Source of the DNA: Salipiger bermudensis
GTDB taxonomy: Bacteria; Pseudomonadota; Alphaproteobacteria; Rhodobacterales; Rhodobacteraceae
DNA: 64,000 nt
Reading direction: 5' to 3'
Assembly: GCF_019801965.1 (NCBI RefSeq)
Contig: NZ_JAHVIA010000004.1
Span: forward strand, 310,001-374,000
Shown: positions 7,704-16,113 of the stretch, one piece after another
How positions within the stretch are numbered: the first letter of the stretch is position 1
Layout: each line of letters begins with the position of its first letter
The notes under the pieces: model-generated
Seen by the model: only the letters and a program-made list of their open reading frames with translations
What the model was told of the DNA's origin: nothing
The model's database searches: none
Position numbers and translations under genes: made by a program

Positions 7704-8985
7704 GCTGAGCGAGGGGGAGTGCATGGCACTCCCCTTTCTTTTCGAGTTCTGGGCCATGCCGCACCAGTTGCCGCCCGAGGGTGACTGGCGCTCCTGGGTG
7801 ATCATGGGCGGGCGCGGCGCGGGCAAGACCCGGGCCGGGGCGGAATGGGTGCGCGCTTGCGTCGAGGGGGCGCTGCCGCTGTCGCCGGGGCGCTGCCGGC
7901 GGGTGGCGCTGGTGGGCGAGACCCTCGACCAGGTGCGCGAGGTGATGGTGTTCGGCGAGAGCGGGATCCTCGCCTGCTCGCCGCCCGACCGGCGCCCCGA
8001 TTGGCAGGCCGGTCGGCGCTGTCTGGTCTGGCCCAACGGGGCCGAGGCGATGGTATTTTCTGCGCATGACCCGGAGGGGCTGCGCGGGCCGCAATTCGAC
8101 GCGGCCTGGGTCGATGAGCTGGCCAAGTGGAAGAAGGCGCGCGAGACCTGGGACATGCTGCAATTCGCGCTGCGGCTGGGGGAGCGGCCGCAGGTCTGCG
8201 TCACCACGACGCCGCGCAACGTGGGCGTGCTGAAGGAGCTCCTGGAGCTGGAGAGCACCGTTGTGACGCACGCAAAGACCGAGGCCAACCGCGCCAACCT
8301 CGCGGCCTCGTTCCTCGAGGAGGTGCGGGCGCGCTACGGCAACACCCGTCTGGCGCGGCAGGAACTCGACGGGGTGCTTGTCACGGATGTGGATGGGACG
8401 CTCTGGACTCAGGCGGTGCTCGAGCGGGCGCGTGGGGCGGAGGTGCCCGAGCGCTTCGACCGCATCGTGGTGGCGGTGGATCCGCCCGCGGGCGAGGGGC
8501 GCGCGGCGGATGCCTGCGGCATCGTGGTGGCGGGCGCGATCTGCGAGGGGCCGCCGCAGGCCTGGCGGGCCTGGGTGCTGGAGGATGCCAGTGTGCAGGG
8601 CAGCTCGCCCACCGGCTGGGCCGAGGCGGTGGCGGCGGCCTACGGGCGCTGGCAGGCCGACCGGGTGGTAGCCGAGGTCAACCAGGGCGGCGCGATGGTC
8701 GAGACGGTGCTGCGGCAGGTGGCGCCGCAGGTGCCGTTGCGCAAGGTCCATGCCACGCGCGGCAAGGCGGCGCGGGCGGAGCCGGTGGCGGCGCTCTACG
8801 AGCAGGGACGGGTGAGCCACTGCGGCGCGCTCGATGCGCTCGAGGAGCAAATGGGGCTGATGACGGTCTCGGGCTTTGCCGGGCAGGGCTCGCCCGACCG
8901 GGTCGACGCGCTGGTCTGGGCGCTGAGCGAGCTCATCGTGACGCCGATGCAGGGCTGGCGGCGGCCGGCGCTGCGGGTGATCTGA
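7639..8985 (+). CDS. GTA gene 2, large terminase subunit
   Basis: ATPase-nuclease that packages roughly gene-sized random host DNA fragments into GTA heads. The Walker A motif GGRGAGKTR is at about residues 57-65 and the Walker B-like AAWVDELAKW near 155. The C-terminal RNase H-like nuclease domain shows acidic motifs (VVAVDPPAGEG, and RVDALVWALSEL near the end). The start at 7639 gives 448 aa and suits the family, but other in-frame starts exist upstream (for example 7552) and the choice is not secure. It is followed not by g3, as in RcGTA, but by a gene on the opposite strand. Confidence 0.92.
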   Translation: MRSGAAWLASAAAAVRESFLSELSEGECMALPFLFEFWAMPHQLPPEGDWRSWVIMGGRGAGKTRAGAEWVRACVEGALPLSPGRCRRVALVGETLDQVREVMVFGESGILACSPPDRRPDWQAGRRCLVWPNGAEAMVFSAHDPEGLRGPQFDAAWVDELAKWKKARETWDMLQFALRLGERPQVCVTTTPRNVGVLKELLELESTVVTHAKTEANRANLAASFLEEVRARYGNTRLARQELDGVLVTDVDGTLWTQAVLERARGAEVPERFDRIVVAVDPPAGEGRAADACGIVVAGAICEGPPQAWRAWVLEDASVQGSSPTGWAEAVAAAYGRWQADRVVAEVNQGGAMVETVLRQVAPQVPLRKVHATRGKAARAEPVAALYEQGRVSHCGALDALEEQMGLMTVSGFAGQGSPDRVDALVWALSELIVTPMQGWRRPALRVI

Positions 8986-9024
8986 GCCGCCATGCGGTCC
9001 GGGGTGCGCGCGCCCCGGGCAGGC

Positions 9025-9507
9025 TCAGAGCGGCTTTTGCATGGCGTAGTTGATCAGCGCCACGCCGCGGCGGATCACGCTTTGCTGGCGCAGAAAGTAG
9101 AAGCCGTGGCGCTCGAAGAACGGCCGGGCGGCCTTGCTGGCATCGGTGGTGAGGCTGCGCGCGCCGCCGGCGAGGGCGATCTGGGTGAGGGCGGCGAGAA
9201 GCTCGGCCCCGACGCCATGACCGGCGGCGGCGGGTCGCACGAAGGCTAGGTCGATATGGCCGGGCGCTACCAGGGTCATGATCCCCACCGGTACGCCGTC
9301 GCGCTCGGCCATCAGCCCCACCGAGCTGCCGACGCGGTCGCGCCAGCGCTCCGGGTCGAGCTTGGGACCGGCCCAGGCCTCGCGCTCGGTTTGGGTGTAG
9401 TGGGCGGCGGTGCCGATGAGCACGGCCTCGCGGAAGATCTCGGCCACGGTGGTGGCATCGTCGGCCAGGAGCGGGCGCAGAGTGGTCTGTGTCATCTCGA
9501 TGGTCAT
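9025..9507 (-). CDS. GNAT acetyltransferase inside the GTA cluster
   Basis: GNAT-fold N-acetyltransferase of 160 aa, similar in pattern to YafP-type enzymes: YTQTEREAWA near residue 40, the acetyl-CoA loop region RPAAAGHGVGAELLAAL near 97-113, and KAARPFFERHGFYFL near 125-140, ending NYAMQKPL. Substrate unknown. It reads against the GTA genes and sits exactly between g2 and g3, a junction that is closed in RcGTA. ATG at 9507 has a GGAAG ribosome binding site; a second in-frame ATG at 9495 is possible. Its orientation implies its own promoter in 9508-9749. It could be a passenger gene or a GTA-associated modifier. Confidence 0.82.
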   Translation of the reverse strand: MTIEMTQTTLRPLLADDATTVAEIFREAVLIGTAAHYTQTEREAWAGPKLDPERWRDRVGSSVGLMAERDGVPVGIMTLVAPGHIDLAFVRPAAAGHGVGAELLAALTQIALAGGARSLTTDASKAARPFFERHGFYFLRQQSVIRRGVALINYAMQKPL

Positions 9508-9749
9508 TCGGAACTTCCGTACAATTTCATTCGGACACGCGCAGCATTCTGTCGCGTTGGCGGAGACTATCGGGAGGCATCGATGAGCGCCAGTGCGCTG
9601 GGCGCATAGCTGCCTTGCCCCGTGATGGCCCGTTGCGCCGCCCCCGCGCGGAGCCGCCAGAAGTGCTTAACCTCTCGTTCATAGTGTCCTTCCTCAACGC
9701 GATGCGGACCCGGCGGTTCGCACCGGATCGGGTGAAGGAGCGGCGAGCG

Positions 9750-10940
9750 ATGGTGTTCGATTTTCTGCGCAGGGATCGCGAGGCGTCGGTGGAGACCGAA
9801 GCCAAGGCCTCGGCCACCGGGCCGCTGATGGCCTATGCGGGGACGGGGCGGGTGGCGTGGAGCCCGCGCGATGGCGGCGCGCTGACGCGCTCGGGCTTCA
9901 CGGGCAACCCGGTGGGCTTCCGGGCGGTGAAGCTGATCGCAGAGGCGGCCGCGGCGCTGCCGCTGGTGCTGCAGGACGCGGAGCAGCGCTTTGCCCGGCA
10001 TCCGCTGCTGACGCTGGTGACCGCGCCGAACCCGGCGCAGGGCAAGGCAGAGCTCTTCGAGGCGCTCTATGGGCACCTGCTGCTTTCGGGGGACGCCTAT
10101 GTCGAGGCGGTGCCGGGGGCGGCGGGGCGGCCTGCGGAGCTGCACGTGCTGCGCTCGGACCGGATGCGGTTGGTGCCCGGCCCGGATGGCTGGCCGGTGG
10201 CCTATGATTACATGGTCGACGCCCGCCGGCATCGCTTCGAGGTGCGTGAGAGCGGCTCCCCGATCTGCCATATCAAGGCCTTCCACCCGCAGGACGACCA
10301 TTACGGCCTGTCTCCGGTGCAGGCGGCGGCGCAGGCGGTCGACGTGCACAACAGCGCCAGCCGCTGGTCGAAATCGCTGCTCGACAATGCCGCGCGGCCC
10401 TCGGGGGCCATCGTCTGGACCGGCGGCGACGGCCAGGGCGGCATGGCGGCGGACCAGTTCCAGCGCCTGCGCGACGAGATGGAGCTGTTGCACCAGGGGG
10501 CGCGCAATGCCGGCCGGCCGATGCTGCTCGAGGGCGGGCTGGACTGGAAGCCGATGGGGTTTTCGCCATCGGACATGGAATTCCAGAAGACCAAGGAGGC
10601 GGCGGCGCGCGAGATCGCGGTGGCCTTCGGGGTGCCGCCGATGCTGCTGGGGATCCCCGGCGAGGCAACATTCGCCAACTACCAGGAGGCGCACCGGGCC
10701 TTCTACCGGCTGACCGTGCTGCCGCTGGCAACGCGGGTGACGGCGGCGGTGGGGCGCTGGCTGGCGTCGCATTTCGGCGAGGAGGTCGCGCTGATGCCCG
10801 ATCTCGATCAGGTGCCGGCGCTGGCCGCCGAGCGCGATGCGCAATGGGCTCGGGTCGCGGGGGCCGCGTTCCTCACCGCCGCAGAGAAGCGCCGGATGCT
10901 GGGGCTGCCGGAGCTGCCGAAGGGCGAGGCCGGTGAGTGA
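9750..10940 (+). CDS. GTA gene 3, HK97-type portal protein
   Basis: Portal ring subunit of 396 aa at the head vertex through which DNA is packaged and released. Phage portal (HK97 type) features include RSGFTGNPVGFRAVKLIAEA near 43, the LLLSGDAYVE block near 107, IKAFHPQDDHYGLSPVQAA near 172 and the late segment FGVPPMLLGIPGEATFANYQ. The start is set by GAAGGAG eight or nine nt before ATG 9750; the longer open frame upstream has no domain. Its stop overlaps the g3.5 start. Because of the reversed GNAT gene it lies 764 nt from g2, so it may need a promoter in 9508-9749 or long readthrough. Confidence 0.93.
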   Translation: MVFDFLRRDREASVETEAKASATGPLMAYAGTGRVAWSPRDGGALTRSGFTGNPVGFRAVKLIAEAAAALPLVLQDAEQRFARHPLLTLVTAPNPAQGKAELFEALYGHLLLSGDAYVEAVPGAAGRPAELHVLRSDRMRLVPGPDGWPVAYDYMVDARRHRFEVRESGSPICHIKAFHPQDDHYGLSPVQAAAQAVDVHNSASRWSKSLLDNAARPSGAIVWTGGDGQGGMAADQFQRLRDEMELLHQGARNAGRPMLLEGGLDWKPMGFSPSDMEFQKTKEAAAREIAVAFGVPPMLLGIPGEATFANYQEAHRAFYRLTVLPLATRVTAAVGRWLASHFGEEVALMPDLDQVPALAAERDAQWARVAGAAFLTAAEKRRMLGLPELPKGEAGE

Positions 10941-11160
10941 CCGGCGGCTGGAGCACGAGCCCTTCGCCTGCGCGCCGGCGCTCAAGCTCGAGGCGCATGA
11001 GCGGATGAGCCGGGTGCAGGTCGATGCGCTGAACGCGCGGCTCGACCGGCTCGAGCTGCTGCTCGAGCGGCTCGAGCGGCGGATGTGGCTCGCGGTCTAC
11101 GGTGTCGCGGGGGTGATCCTCGCGCAGGCGTTTCAGAGCGTCATCGCGGCGGCCCCCTGA
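10933..11160 (+). CDS. GTA gene 3.5, small membrane-anchored head protein
   Basis: Small protein of 75 aa matching the position and size of RcGTA g3.5. It has a helical, charged middle with Leu heptads (LDRLELLLERLERR) and a C-terminal hydrophobic segment (MWLAVYGVAGVILAQAF). The role within GTA is not clear; annotation pipelines call the family a GTA head formation protein. GTG at 10933 overlaps the portal stop and has AAGGGCGAGG upstream. Confidence 0.75.
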   Translation: MSDRRLEHEPFACAPALKLEAHERMSRVQVDALNARLDRLELLLERLERRMWLAVYGVAGVILAQAFQSVIAAAP

Positions 11161-11195
11161 GGGGCCGGCTGGGGGCAATAGGGAAAGGAACGGGA

Positions 11196-11738
11196 ATGGA
11201 TCTGGAGCACAAGTTCTGTCGCTTCGACACCGGGGTGACGCTCACCGAAGGCACACTGATCGAGGGCTATGCCTCGCTTTTCGGGGCCTGCGACCAGGGC
11301 GGCGACGTGGTGGCGGCGGGGGCCTACGGCGCCTCGCTCAAGCGGATGGCGGCGGAGGGGCGCGCGGTGAAGATGCTGTGGCAGCACGATCCGGCCCAGC
11401 CCATCGGCACCTGGGACGAGGTGCGCGAGGACGGGCGCGGGCTGCATGTGAAGGGGCGGCTGCTCGACACGGTCGAGCGCGGCCGCGAGGCGGCGGCGCT
11501 GATCGCAGCGGGGGCGATCGACGGGCTGTCGATCGGCTACCGCACCCTGCGCGCCACGAAGGACGGCACGGGGCGCAGGCTCCTGACCGAGCTGGAGCTC
11601 TGGGAGGTCTCGCTGGTGACCTTCCCGATGCTGCCCAGCGCACGGGTCGCGGCCAAGGGCACGAGCCCCGACGAGGCCGCGATGAACGAGCTGGCGCAGA
11701 CGCTGGAGCGCGCGCGCCAAGACCTGGCGCGCGGCTGA
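11196..11738 (+). CDS. GTA gene 4, HK97-type prohead protease
   Basis: Serine-type maturation protease of 180 aa that trims the capsid protein during head assembly. The family pattern is clear: FEGYASLF-like IEGYASLFGACDQGGD near residues 23-38, KMLWQHDPAQPIGTWDE near 60 with the conserved His, and DGLSIGYRT near 108 with the conserved Ser. AAAGGA precedes ATG 11196. It is directly upstream of the capsid gene, the normal order in HK97-type phages and GTAs. Confidence 0.92.
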   Translation: MDLEHKFCRFDTGVTLTEGTLIEGYASLFGACDQGGDVVAAGAYGASLKRMAAEGRAVKMLWQHDPAQPIGTWDEVREDGRGLHVKGRLLDTVERGREAAALIAAGAIDGLSIGYRTLRATKDGTGRRLLTELELWEVSLVTFPMLPSARVAAKGTSPDEAAMNELAQTLERARQDLARG

Positions 11739-11767
11739 GCGCGCCGATCAGGAACGGGATCGAGACC

Positions 11768-12949
11768 ATGACCAACACCGAGAACGTCTCCCGGGCCGGG
11801 GACGGCCATCCGGCCACCCGCGTCGGCGCCGCCATCGCGGGGCTTGTGGGCGATATCAGGGCCTTGCGGGGCGACCTTGAGCTGAAGATGCAACAACAGG
11901 AAGAGCGATTGACCATGCTTGACGCGAAACACCCAACGCCGCGCGGACGCCCGGCCCTGGCCACCACGGCAGAGATCGGTGCCCCGCATCGCGAGGCTTT
12001 CGATGCCTATATCCGCACCGGTGACGATGACGGGCTGCGCGGGCTCGTGCTCGAGGGCAAGGCGCTGTCCACGGGGGTCGCGGGCGATGGCGGCTACCTC
12101 GTCGATCCGTCGACCTCGGAGACGGTGAAATCGGTGCTCGACAGCACCGCCTCGATCCGCGCGATTGCCTCGGTGGTGACGGTGGAGGCGACCTCCTACG
12201 ACGTGCTGATCGACCAGGGCGAGACCGGCGCCGGCTGGGCCGACGAGACCACCGCCTCGAGCGAGACAGGCACCCCCACCATCGACCGCATCGCGATCAA
12301 GCTGCACGAGCTTTCGGCGATGCCGAAGGCGAGCCAGCGGCTGCTCGATGACAGCGCCTTCGACCTCGAGATGTGGCTCGCGGGGCGCATCGCCGACAAG
12401 TTCGCCCGCGCCGAGGCGGCGGCCTTCGTGCTGGGCGACGGGGCCGACAAGCCGCGCGGCTTCCTCAATCATGCCGCCGTCGACAACGCGGTCTGGACCT
12501 GGGGCAATCTCGGCTACGTGCCGAGCGGCGAGGATGGCGGCATCGGCGATGGCGACGCGATCATCGACCTGGTCTACGCGCTGGGGGCCGAGTACCGCGC
12601 GCGCGCGAGCTTTGTGATGAACTCGAAGACCGCCGGCGCGCTGCGCAAGCTCAAGGACATGGATGGCCGGCACCTGTGGTCGGACGGGCTGGCGGCGGCG
12701 GAGCCGGCGCGGCTTCTGGGCTACCCGGTGCTGATCGCCGAGGACATGCCCGACATCGGCAGCGGCACCGATGCCATCGCCTTCGGGGATTTCTCGGCCG
12801 GTTATACCATCGCCGAGCGCCCCGATCTGCGGGTGCTGCGCGATCCGTTCAGCGCCAAGCCGCATGTGCTGTTCTACGCCACCAAGCGGGTCGGCGGCGA
12901 TGTCAGCGATTTCGCGGCGATCAAGCTGCTGCGCTGCGCCACGGCCTGA
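11768..12949 (+). CDS. GTA gene 5, major capsid protein
   Basis: HK97-fold major capsid protein of 393 aa. The first 100 or so residues are charged and helical (scaffold-like, LELKMQQQEERLTMLDAK) and are probably cut off by g4. The shell domain starts near GKALSTGVAGDGGYLVDPST and ends VSDFAAIKLLRCATA. GTA heads are small and hold only a few kilobases of DNA in RcGTA. The start is ATG 11768; GGAACGGGA upstream is a fair ribosome binding site. A stable hairpin follows the gene. Confidence 0.95.
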   Translation: MTNTENVSRAGDGHPATRVGAAIAGLVGDIRALRGDLELKMQQQEERLTMLDAKHPTPRGRPALATTAEIGAPHREAFDAYIRTGDDDGLRGLVLEGKALSTGVAGDGGYLVDPSTSETVKSVLDSTASIRAIASVVTVEATSYDVLIDQGETGAGWADETTASSETGTPTIDRIAIKLHELSAMPKASQRLLDDSAFDLEMWLAGRIADKFARAEAAAFVLGDGADKPRGFLNHAAVDNAVWTWGNLGYVPSGEDGGIGDGDAIIDLVYALGAEYRARASFVMNSKTAGALRKLKDMDGRHLWSDGLAAAEPARLLGYPVLIAEDMPDIGSGTDAIAFGDFSAGYTIAERPDLRVLRDPFSAKPHVLFYATKRVGGDVSDFAAIKLLRCATA

Positions 12950-12968
12950 TCCGGAAACGGGACACGGG

Positions 12969-12988
12969 GGGCGGCCTTCGGGTCGCCC
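12969..12988 (+). other. UUCG tetraloop hairpin after the capsid gene
   Basis: An 8-bp stem (GGGCGGCC/GGTCGCCC, one G-U pair) closes a TTCG loop with a C-G closing pair, the very stable UUCG type. There is no T-run, so it is not a normal intrinsic terminator. It sits in the 153-nt gap between g5 and g6 and could protect the capsid mRNA 3' end or partly stop transcription. Confidence 0.6.
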
Positions 12989-13102
12989 GCGTGGGGCGCG
13001 TGCCGGGAAGCGTGTGTTGTCAGCTGCTCCCTCCGTCCGAGCAATGCACGCGGTGCGCGCCCGCTCGGGCGGGCGGTCGGGAGAGGTTTGCGGAGAAGAA
13101 CG

Positions 13103-13696
13103 ATGATGTTGATCGAAGAATCCCAGCTGCCCGAGGCGGCGCTGCCGGTCGCCGCGCTGAAGCGGCACCTGCGGCTCGGCACCGGCTTTGCCGAGGACGA
13201 CCTGCAGGATGCGGTGCTGGGCTCGTTCCTGCGCGCGGCACTGGCGGCGATCGAGGCGCGCACCGGCAAGGCGCTGATCACGCGGGGCTTTGTCTGGACC
13301 CTACACCGCTGGCGCGACCCGGAGGCAGAGCGCTTTCCGATCGCGCCGGTCACGGCGGTGACGCGGGTCGATATCGTGGACCGCTTCGGGGCTGCCGAGG
13401 CCGTTGAGGAAAGTGCCTACCGGCTCGAGCAGGACGGACAGGCGCCGCGGCTCTGCGCGCAGGGCTCGGTGCTGCCGACGCTTTCGGAAGGTGCCGCGGC
13501 GGAGATCCGCTTTACCGCCGGGTACGGCGTGGCCTTCGAGGATCTGCCGGCGGATCTGGCGCAGGCGGTGCTGCTGCTGGCGGCGCATTACTACGAATAC
13601 CGCGAGGCGACCGGGCTCGGGCAGGGCTGCATGCCGTTTGGCGTCACCTCGCTGATCGCGCGTTACCGCCCGCTGCGGATGGGGTTCGGCGCATGA
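13103..13696 (+). CDS. GTA gene 6, head-tail connector
   Basis: Gp6-type head-tail connector (adaptor) of 197 aa that docks below the portal. It is mostly helical (LPVAALKRHLRLGTGFAEDD at the start) and carries the AAIEARTGKALITRGF segment near residue 48 typical of the phiE125 gp8/gp6-like family. Two adjacent ATGs (13103, 13106) follow GGAGAAG. The stop overlaps g7 (ATGA). Confidence 0.85.
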   Translation: MMLIEESQLPEAALPVAALKRHLRLGTGFAEDDLQDAVLGSFLRAALAAIEARTGKALITRGFVWTLHRWRDPEAERFPIAPVTAVTRVDIVDRFGAAEAVEESAYRLEQDGQAPRLCAQGSVLPTLSEGAAAEIRFTAGYGVAFEDLPADLAQAVLLLAAHYYEYREATGLGQGCMPFGVTSLIARYRPLRMGFGA

Positions 13697-14031
13697 CCAT
13701 TCCACTTCTCAACCGCAGGCTGGTGCTCGAGGCGCCGGTGGTCAGCCCTGATGGCGCCGGAGGACAGGTCGAGAGCTGGGCCGCGATGGGCACGCTCTGG
13801 GCCGAGATCCGCCCCAAGGTCGGGCGCGAGGCGACCGGCGAGGCCGGGGCGCTGTCGGTGCGGGCCTTCCGCATCACCGTGCGCGGCGCGCCGCAGGGCG
13901 CCTCGAACCGGCCGTTGCCGGGCCAGCGCTTTCGCCAGCAGACGCGGCTTTTCCGCATCGTGGCGGTGACAGAGGCCGAGCCCGGCGGGCTCTACCTCAC
14001 CTGCGAAGCGCGCGAGGAGGTTTCGGCATGA
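13693..14031 (+). CDS. GTA gene 7, head-tail adaptor
   Basis: SPP1 gp16-like head completion/adaptor protein of 112 aa. It begins MTIPLLNRRLVLEAP and contains GGQVESWAAMGTLWAEIRP near 24-42 and LYLTCEAREE at the end. It closes the connector and joins it to the tail. ATGA overlaps couple it to g6 and g8. Confidence 0.82.
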   Translation: MTIPLLNRRLVLEAPVVSPDGAGGQVESWAAMGTLWAEIRPKVGREATGEAGALSVRAFRITVRGAPQGASNRPLPGQRFRQQTRLFRIVAVTEAEPGGLYLTCEAREEVSA

Positions 14032-14435
14032 GCTATGCGATGGCGGCGGTCCTGCAGGGCGCGGTCTATCAGAGGCTGGCCGGAGACGCGGCGCTCGCGG
14101 CGCTGGTGGGGGCGCATATCTACGACGCGCCGCCGGCAGGAACGTTGCCCGGCCTCTACATGACGCTCGGCGCCGAGACGGTCCGCGATGCCTCCGATGT
14201 GGATGGCCACGGCGCCTGGCACGACCTGACGGTTGCGGTGATCACCGACGCGGCCGGGTTCCAGTCGGCCAAGGAGGTGGCGGCGGCGGCCTGCGATGCG
14301 CTCGATGATGCGCCGCTGGCGCTGACTCGCGGGCGGCTGGTGAGCCTGCGCTTCCGGCGGGCGAGAGCGCAGCGCGAGAGCGGCGCGCTCAGGCGCATCG
14401 ACATGATCTTCCGGGCCCGCGTCGAGGATGATTGA
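14028..14435 (+). CDS. GTA gene 8, tail terminator (DUF3168)
   Basis: DUF3168-type protein of 135 aa that caps the tail tube before it joins the head. Typical features are LQGAVYQRLAGDAALAALVG near the start, GTLPGLYMTLG near 41 and HDLTVAVITDAAG near 64. Starts in an ATGA overlap with g7. Confidence 0.82.
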   Translation: MSYAMAAVLQGAVYQRLAGDAALAALVGAHIYDAPPAGTLPGLYMTLGAETVRDASDVDGHGAWHDLTVAVITDAAGFQSAKEVAAAACDALDDAPLALTRGRLVSLRFRRARAQRESGALRRIDMIFRARVEDD

Positions 14436-14464
14436 GGCGCCGGAGGACCCGGCCAGTGACACGT

Positions 14465-14480
14465 GGCGGAGGCTTCCGCC
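14465..14480 (+). other. Hairpin in the leader of g9
   Basis: A perfect 6-bp stem (GGCGGA/TCCGCC) with a GGCT loop ends 8 nt before the AAGGAG ribosome binding site of the major tail gene. Like the hairpin after g5, it flanks a gene whose product is needed in many copies. Confidence 0.45.
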
Positions 14481-14501
14481 GATCAGCAAGGAGCAAGACA
14501 G

Positions 14502-14924
14502 ATGGGTGCCCAGAACGGCAAGGACCTTTTGGTCAAGGTGGACCTGACCGGCGACGGCCAGTTCGAGACCATGGCGGGGCTGCGCGCCACGCGGGTGAGC
14601 TTCAACGCCGAGAGCGTCGACGTGACGACGCTGGAAAGCCAGGGCGGCTGGCGCGAGCTGCTGGCGGGGGCCGGGGTGAAATCGGCCAATATCTCGGGCT
14701 CGGGCGTGTTCAAGGATCAGGCCACCGACGAGCGCGCGAGGCAGATCTTCTTCGACGGCGACACGCCGGAGTTTCAAGTGGTGATCCCGGATTTCGGCAC
14801 CGTCGAGGGGGCCTTCCAGGTCACCGCGATCGAGTATGCCGGCAGCCATAACGGCGAGGCGACCTACGAGGTCTCGCTGGCCTCGGCGGGGGCGCTGAGC
14901 TTCGTGCCGGTGCCGGTGGCCTGA
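14502..14924 (+). CDS. GTA gene 9, major tail tube protein
   Basis: Major tail protein of 140 aa that forms the tube. It has the sequence order of the phage major tail family: KDLLVKVDLTGDGQFETMAG near the start, VDVTTLESQGGWRELLAGAG near 45-64, then ISGSGVFKD and IPDFGTVEGAFQVTAIEYAG. AAGGAG sits 8 nt before ATG 14502. The stop overlaps the g10 start by one base. Confidence 0.9.
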   Translation: MGAQNGKDLLVKVDLTGDGQFETMAGLRATRVSFNAESVDVTTLESQGGWRELLAGAGVKSANISGSGVFKDQATDERARQIFFDGDTPEFQVVIPDFGTVEGAFQVTAIEYAGSHNGEATYEVSLASAGALSFVPVPVA

Positions 14925-15244
14925 TGGTCAACCCGTGGCGCGGCGAGGTGGCGGTGACGCTCGACGGCGAGCGCCGGGTGATGCGGCTGACGCTGGGCGC
15001 GTTGGCCGAGCTCGAGGCGGCGTTGGGCGATGACACGCTGGTGGCGCTCGCGCAGCGCTTCGAGGAGGGGCGCTGCAGCACCCGCGACGTGCTGGCGCTG
15101 ATCGTCGCCGGGTTGCGCGGTGGCGGCTGGGAGGGCGAGGCCAGGGATCTGCTCCGGGCCGAGATCGAGGGTGGGCCGATGGTTGCGGCGCGGGCGGCGG
15201 CGGAGCTGCTGGCGCGGGCCTTCATGTTGCCCGGCGAGGGCTGA
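14924..15244 (+). CDS. GTA gene 10, tail assembly protein
   Basis: 106-aa protein of the gene-transfer-agent gp10/DUF3356-like group. It starts VNPWRGEVAVTLDGERRVM-like and continues LTLGALAELEAALGDDTLV, a pattern seen in tail-assembly proteins located between the tube and tape-measure genes. A chaperone role for the tape measure is inferred from position. It is translationally coupled to g9 and g10.1 (TGATG junctions). Confidence 0.78.
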   Translation: MVNPWRGEVAVTLDGERRVMRLTLGALAELEAALGDDTLVALAQRFEEGRCSTRDVLALIVAGLRGGGWEGEARDLLRAEIEGGPMVAARAAAELLARAFMLPGEG

Positions 15245-15444
15245 TGGAGCGCTTCGACTGGCCGGCGCTGATGCGCGCGGGGTTGCGCGGGCTGGGTCTG
15301 CGGCCGGCGGAGTTCTGGGCGCTGACCCCGGCGGAGCTGCGGCTGATGCTGGGCGGTGACAGCGCCGCCAGACCGATGGGACGGGCGCGGCTCGAAGAGC
15401 TGCTGGCGGCCTTTCCGGACGAGGTGAAAGGGGATCAGGAATGA
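15244..15444 (+). CDS. GTA gene 10.1, small tail assembly chaperone
   Basis: 66-aa protein matching the small conserved phage family (TIGR02216-like) between gp10 and the tape measure: MERFDWPALMRAGLRGLGL, then RPAEFWALTPAELRLMLGG. It starts in a TGATG junction with g10 and overlaps g11 by ATGA. Probably a tape-measure chaperone, by position. Confidence 0.78.
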   Translation: MERFDWPALMRAGLRGLGLRPAEFWALTPAELRLMLGGDSAARPMGRARLEELLAAFPDEVKGDQE

Positions 15445-16103
15445 GTGATTTCGGCAGTATGGACGATCTCGACGGCGAGATCGCGACGCTCGAGGCGAGC
15501 CTCGGCTCGGCCAGCGCCATGGCGGCGGGGTTCGATGCAGAGCTCAAGCGCATCCACCAGACCTTTTCCGCGACCGGGGGCAGCGTGACGCGGCTCGAAC
15601 GCTCGCTGAGCTCGGGGCTGGGGCGCGCCATCGACGGGGTGATCCTCGACGGCATGAAGCTCTCGGATGCGCTGGGCGTGGTGGCGCGCTCGATGGTGGA
15701 TGCCGCCTACCGAGCCGCGGTGCGGCCGGTGACGGATCACCTTGGCGGGCTGATCGCCGGCAGCATGGCGGGGATCTTCGGCGGGCTCTCGCCTTTCGCC
15801 CAGGGAGGGGCGTTCGCGCAAGGCAAGGTGATGCCCTTTGCCTCGGGCGGCGTGGTGAGCGGGCCGGTGGCCTTCCCGATACGCGGGGGCACCGGGCTCA
15901 TGGGCGAGGCGGGGCCGGAGGCGATCATGCCGCTCTCGCGCGGGCCCGACGGGAAGCTCGGCGTGCGCGCCAGCGCCGCGCAGCAGCCGCCGATGGTGGT
16001 GATGAACATCACCACGCCCGACGTGCAGGGCTTTCGCCGCAGCCAGTCGCAGATCGCGGCGCAGATGAGCCGCGCGCTGGGGCAGGGCCTGCGCAACCGC
16101 TGA
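15441..16103 (+). CDS. GTA gene 11, short tail tape measure protein
   Basis: 220-aa tape measure protein that sets tail length and is expelled on DNA delivery. The N-terminal helical part (LDGEIATLEASLGSASAMAA) is followed by a Gly/Ala-rich middle with hydrophobic stretches. The C-terminal part has GGVVSGPVAFPIRGGTGLMG and GEAGPEAIMPLSRGPDGKL, the signature of phage tape-measure C-termini. It is very short compared with phage tape measures, as expected for the short GTA tail. Confidence 0.85.
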   Translation: MSDFGSMDDLDGEIATLEASLGSASAMAAGFDAELKRIHQTFSATGGSVTRLERSLSSGLGRAIDGVILDGMKLSDALGVVARSMVDAAYRAAVRPVTDHLGGLIAGSMAGIFGGLSPFAQGGAFAQGKVMPFASGGVVSGPVAFPIRGGTGLMGEAGPEAIMPLSRGPDGKLGVRASAAQQPPMVVMNITTPDVQGFRRSQSQIAAQMSRALGQGLRNR

Positions 16104-16113
16104 GGAGAAGAGC

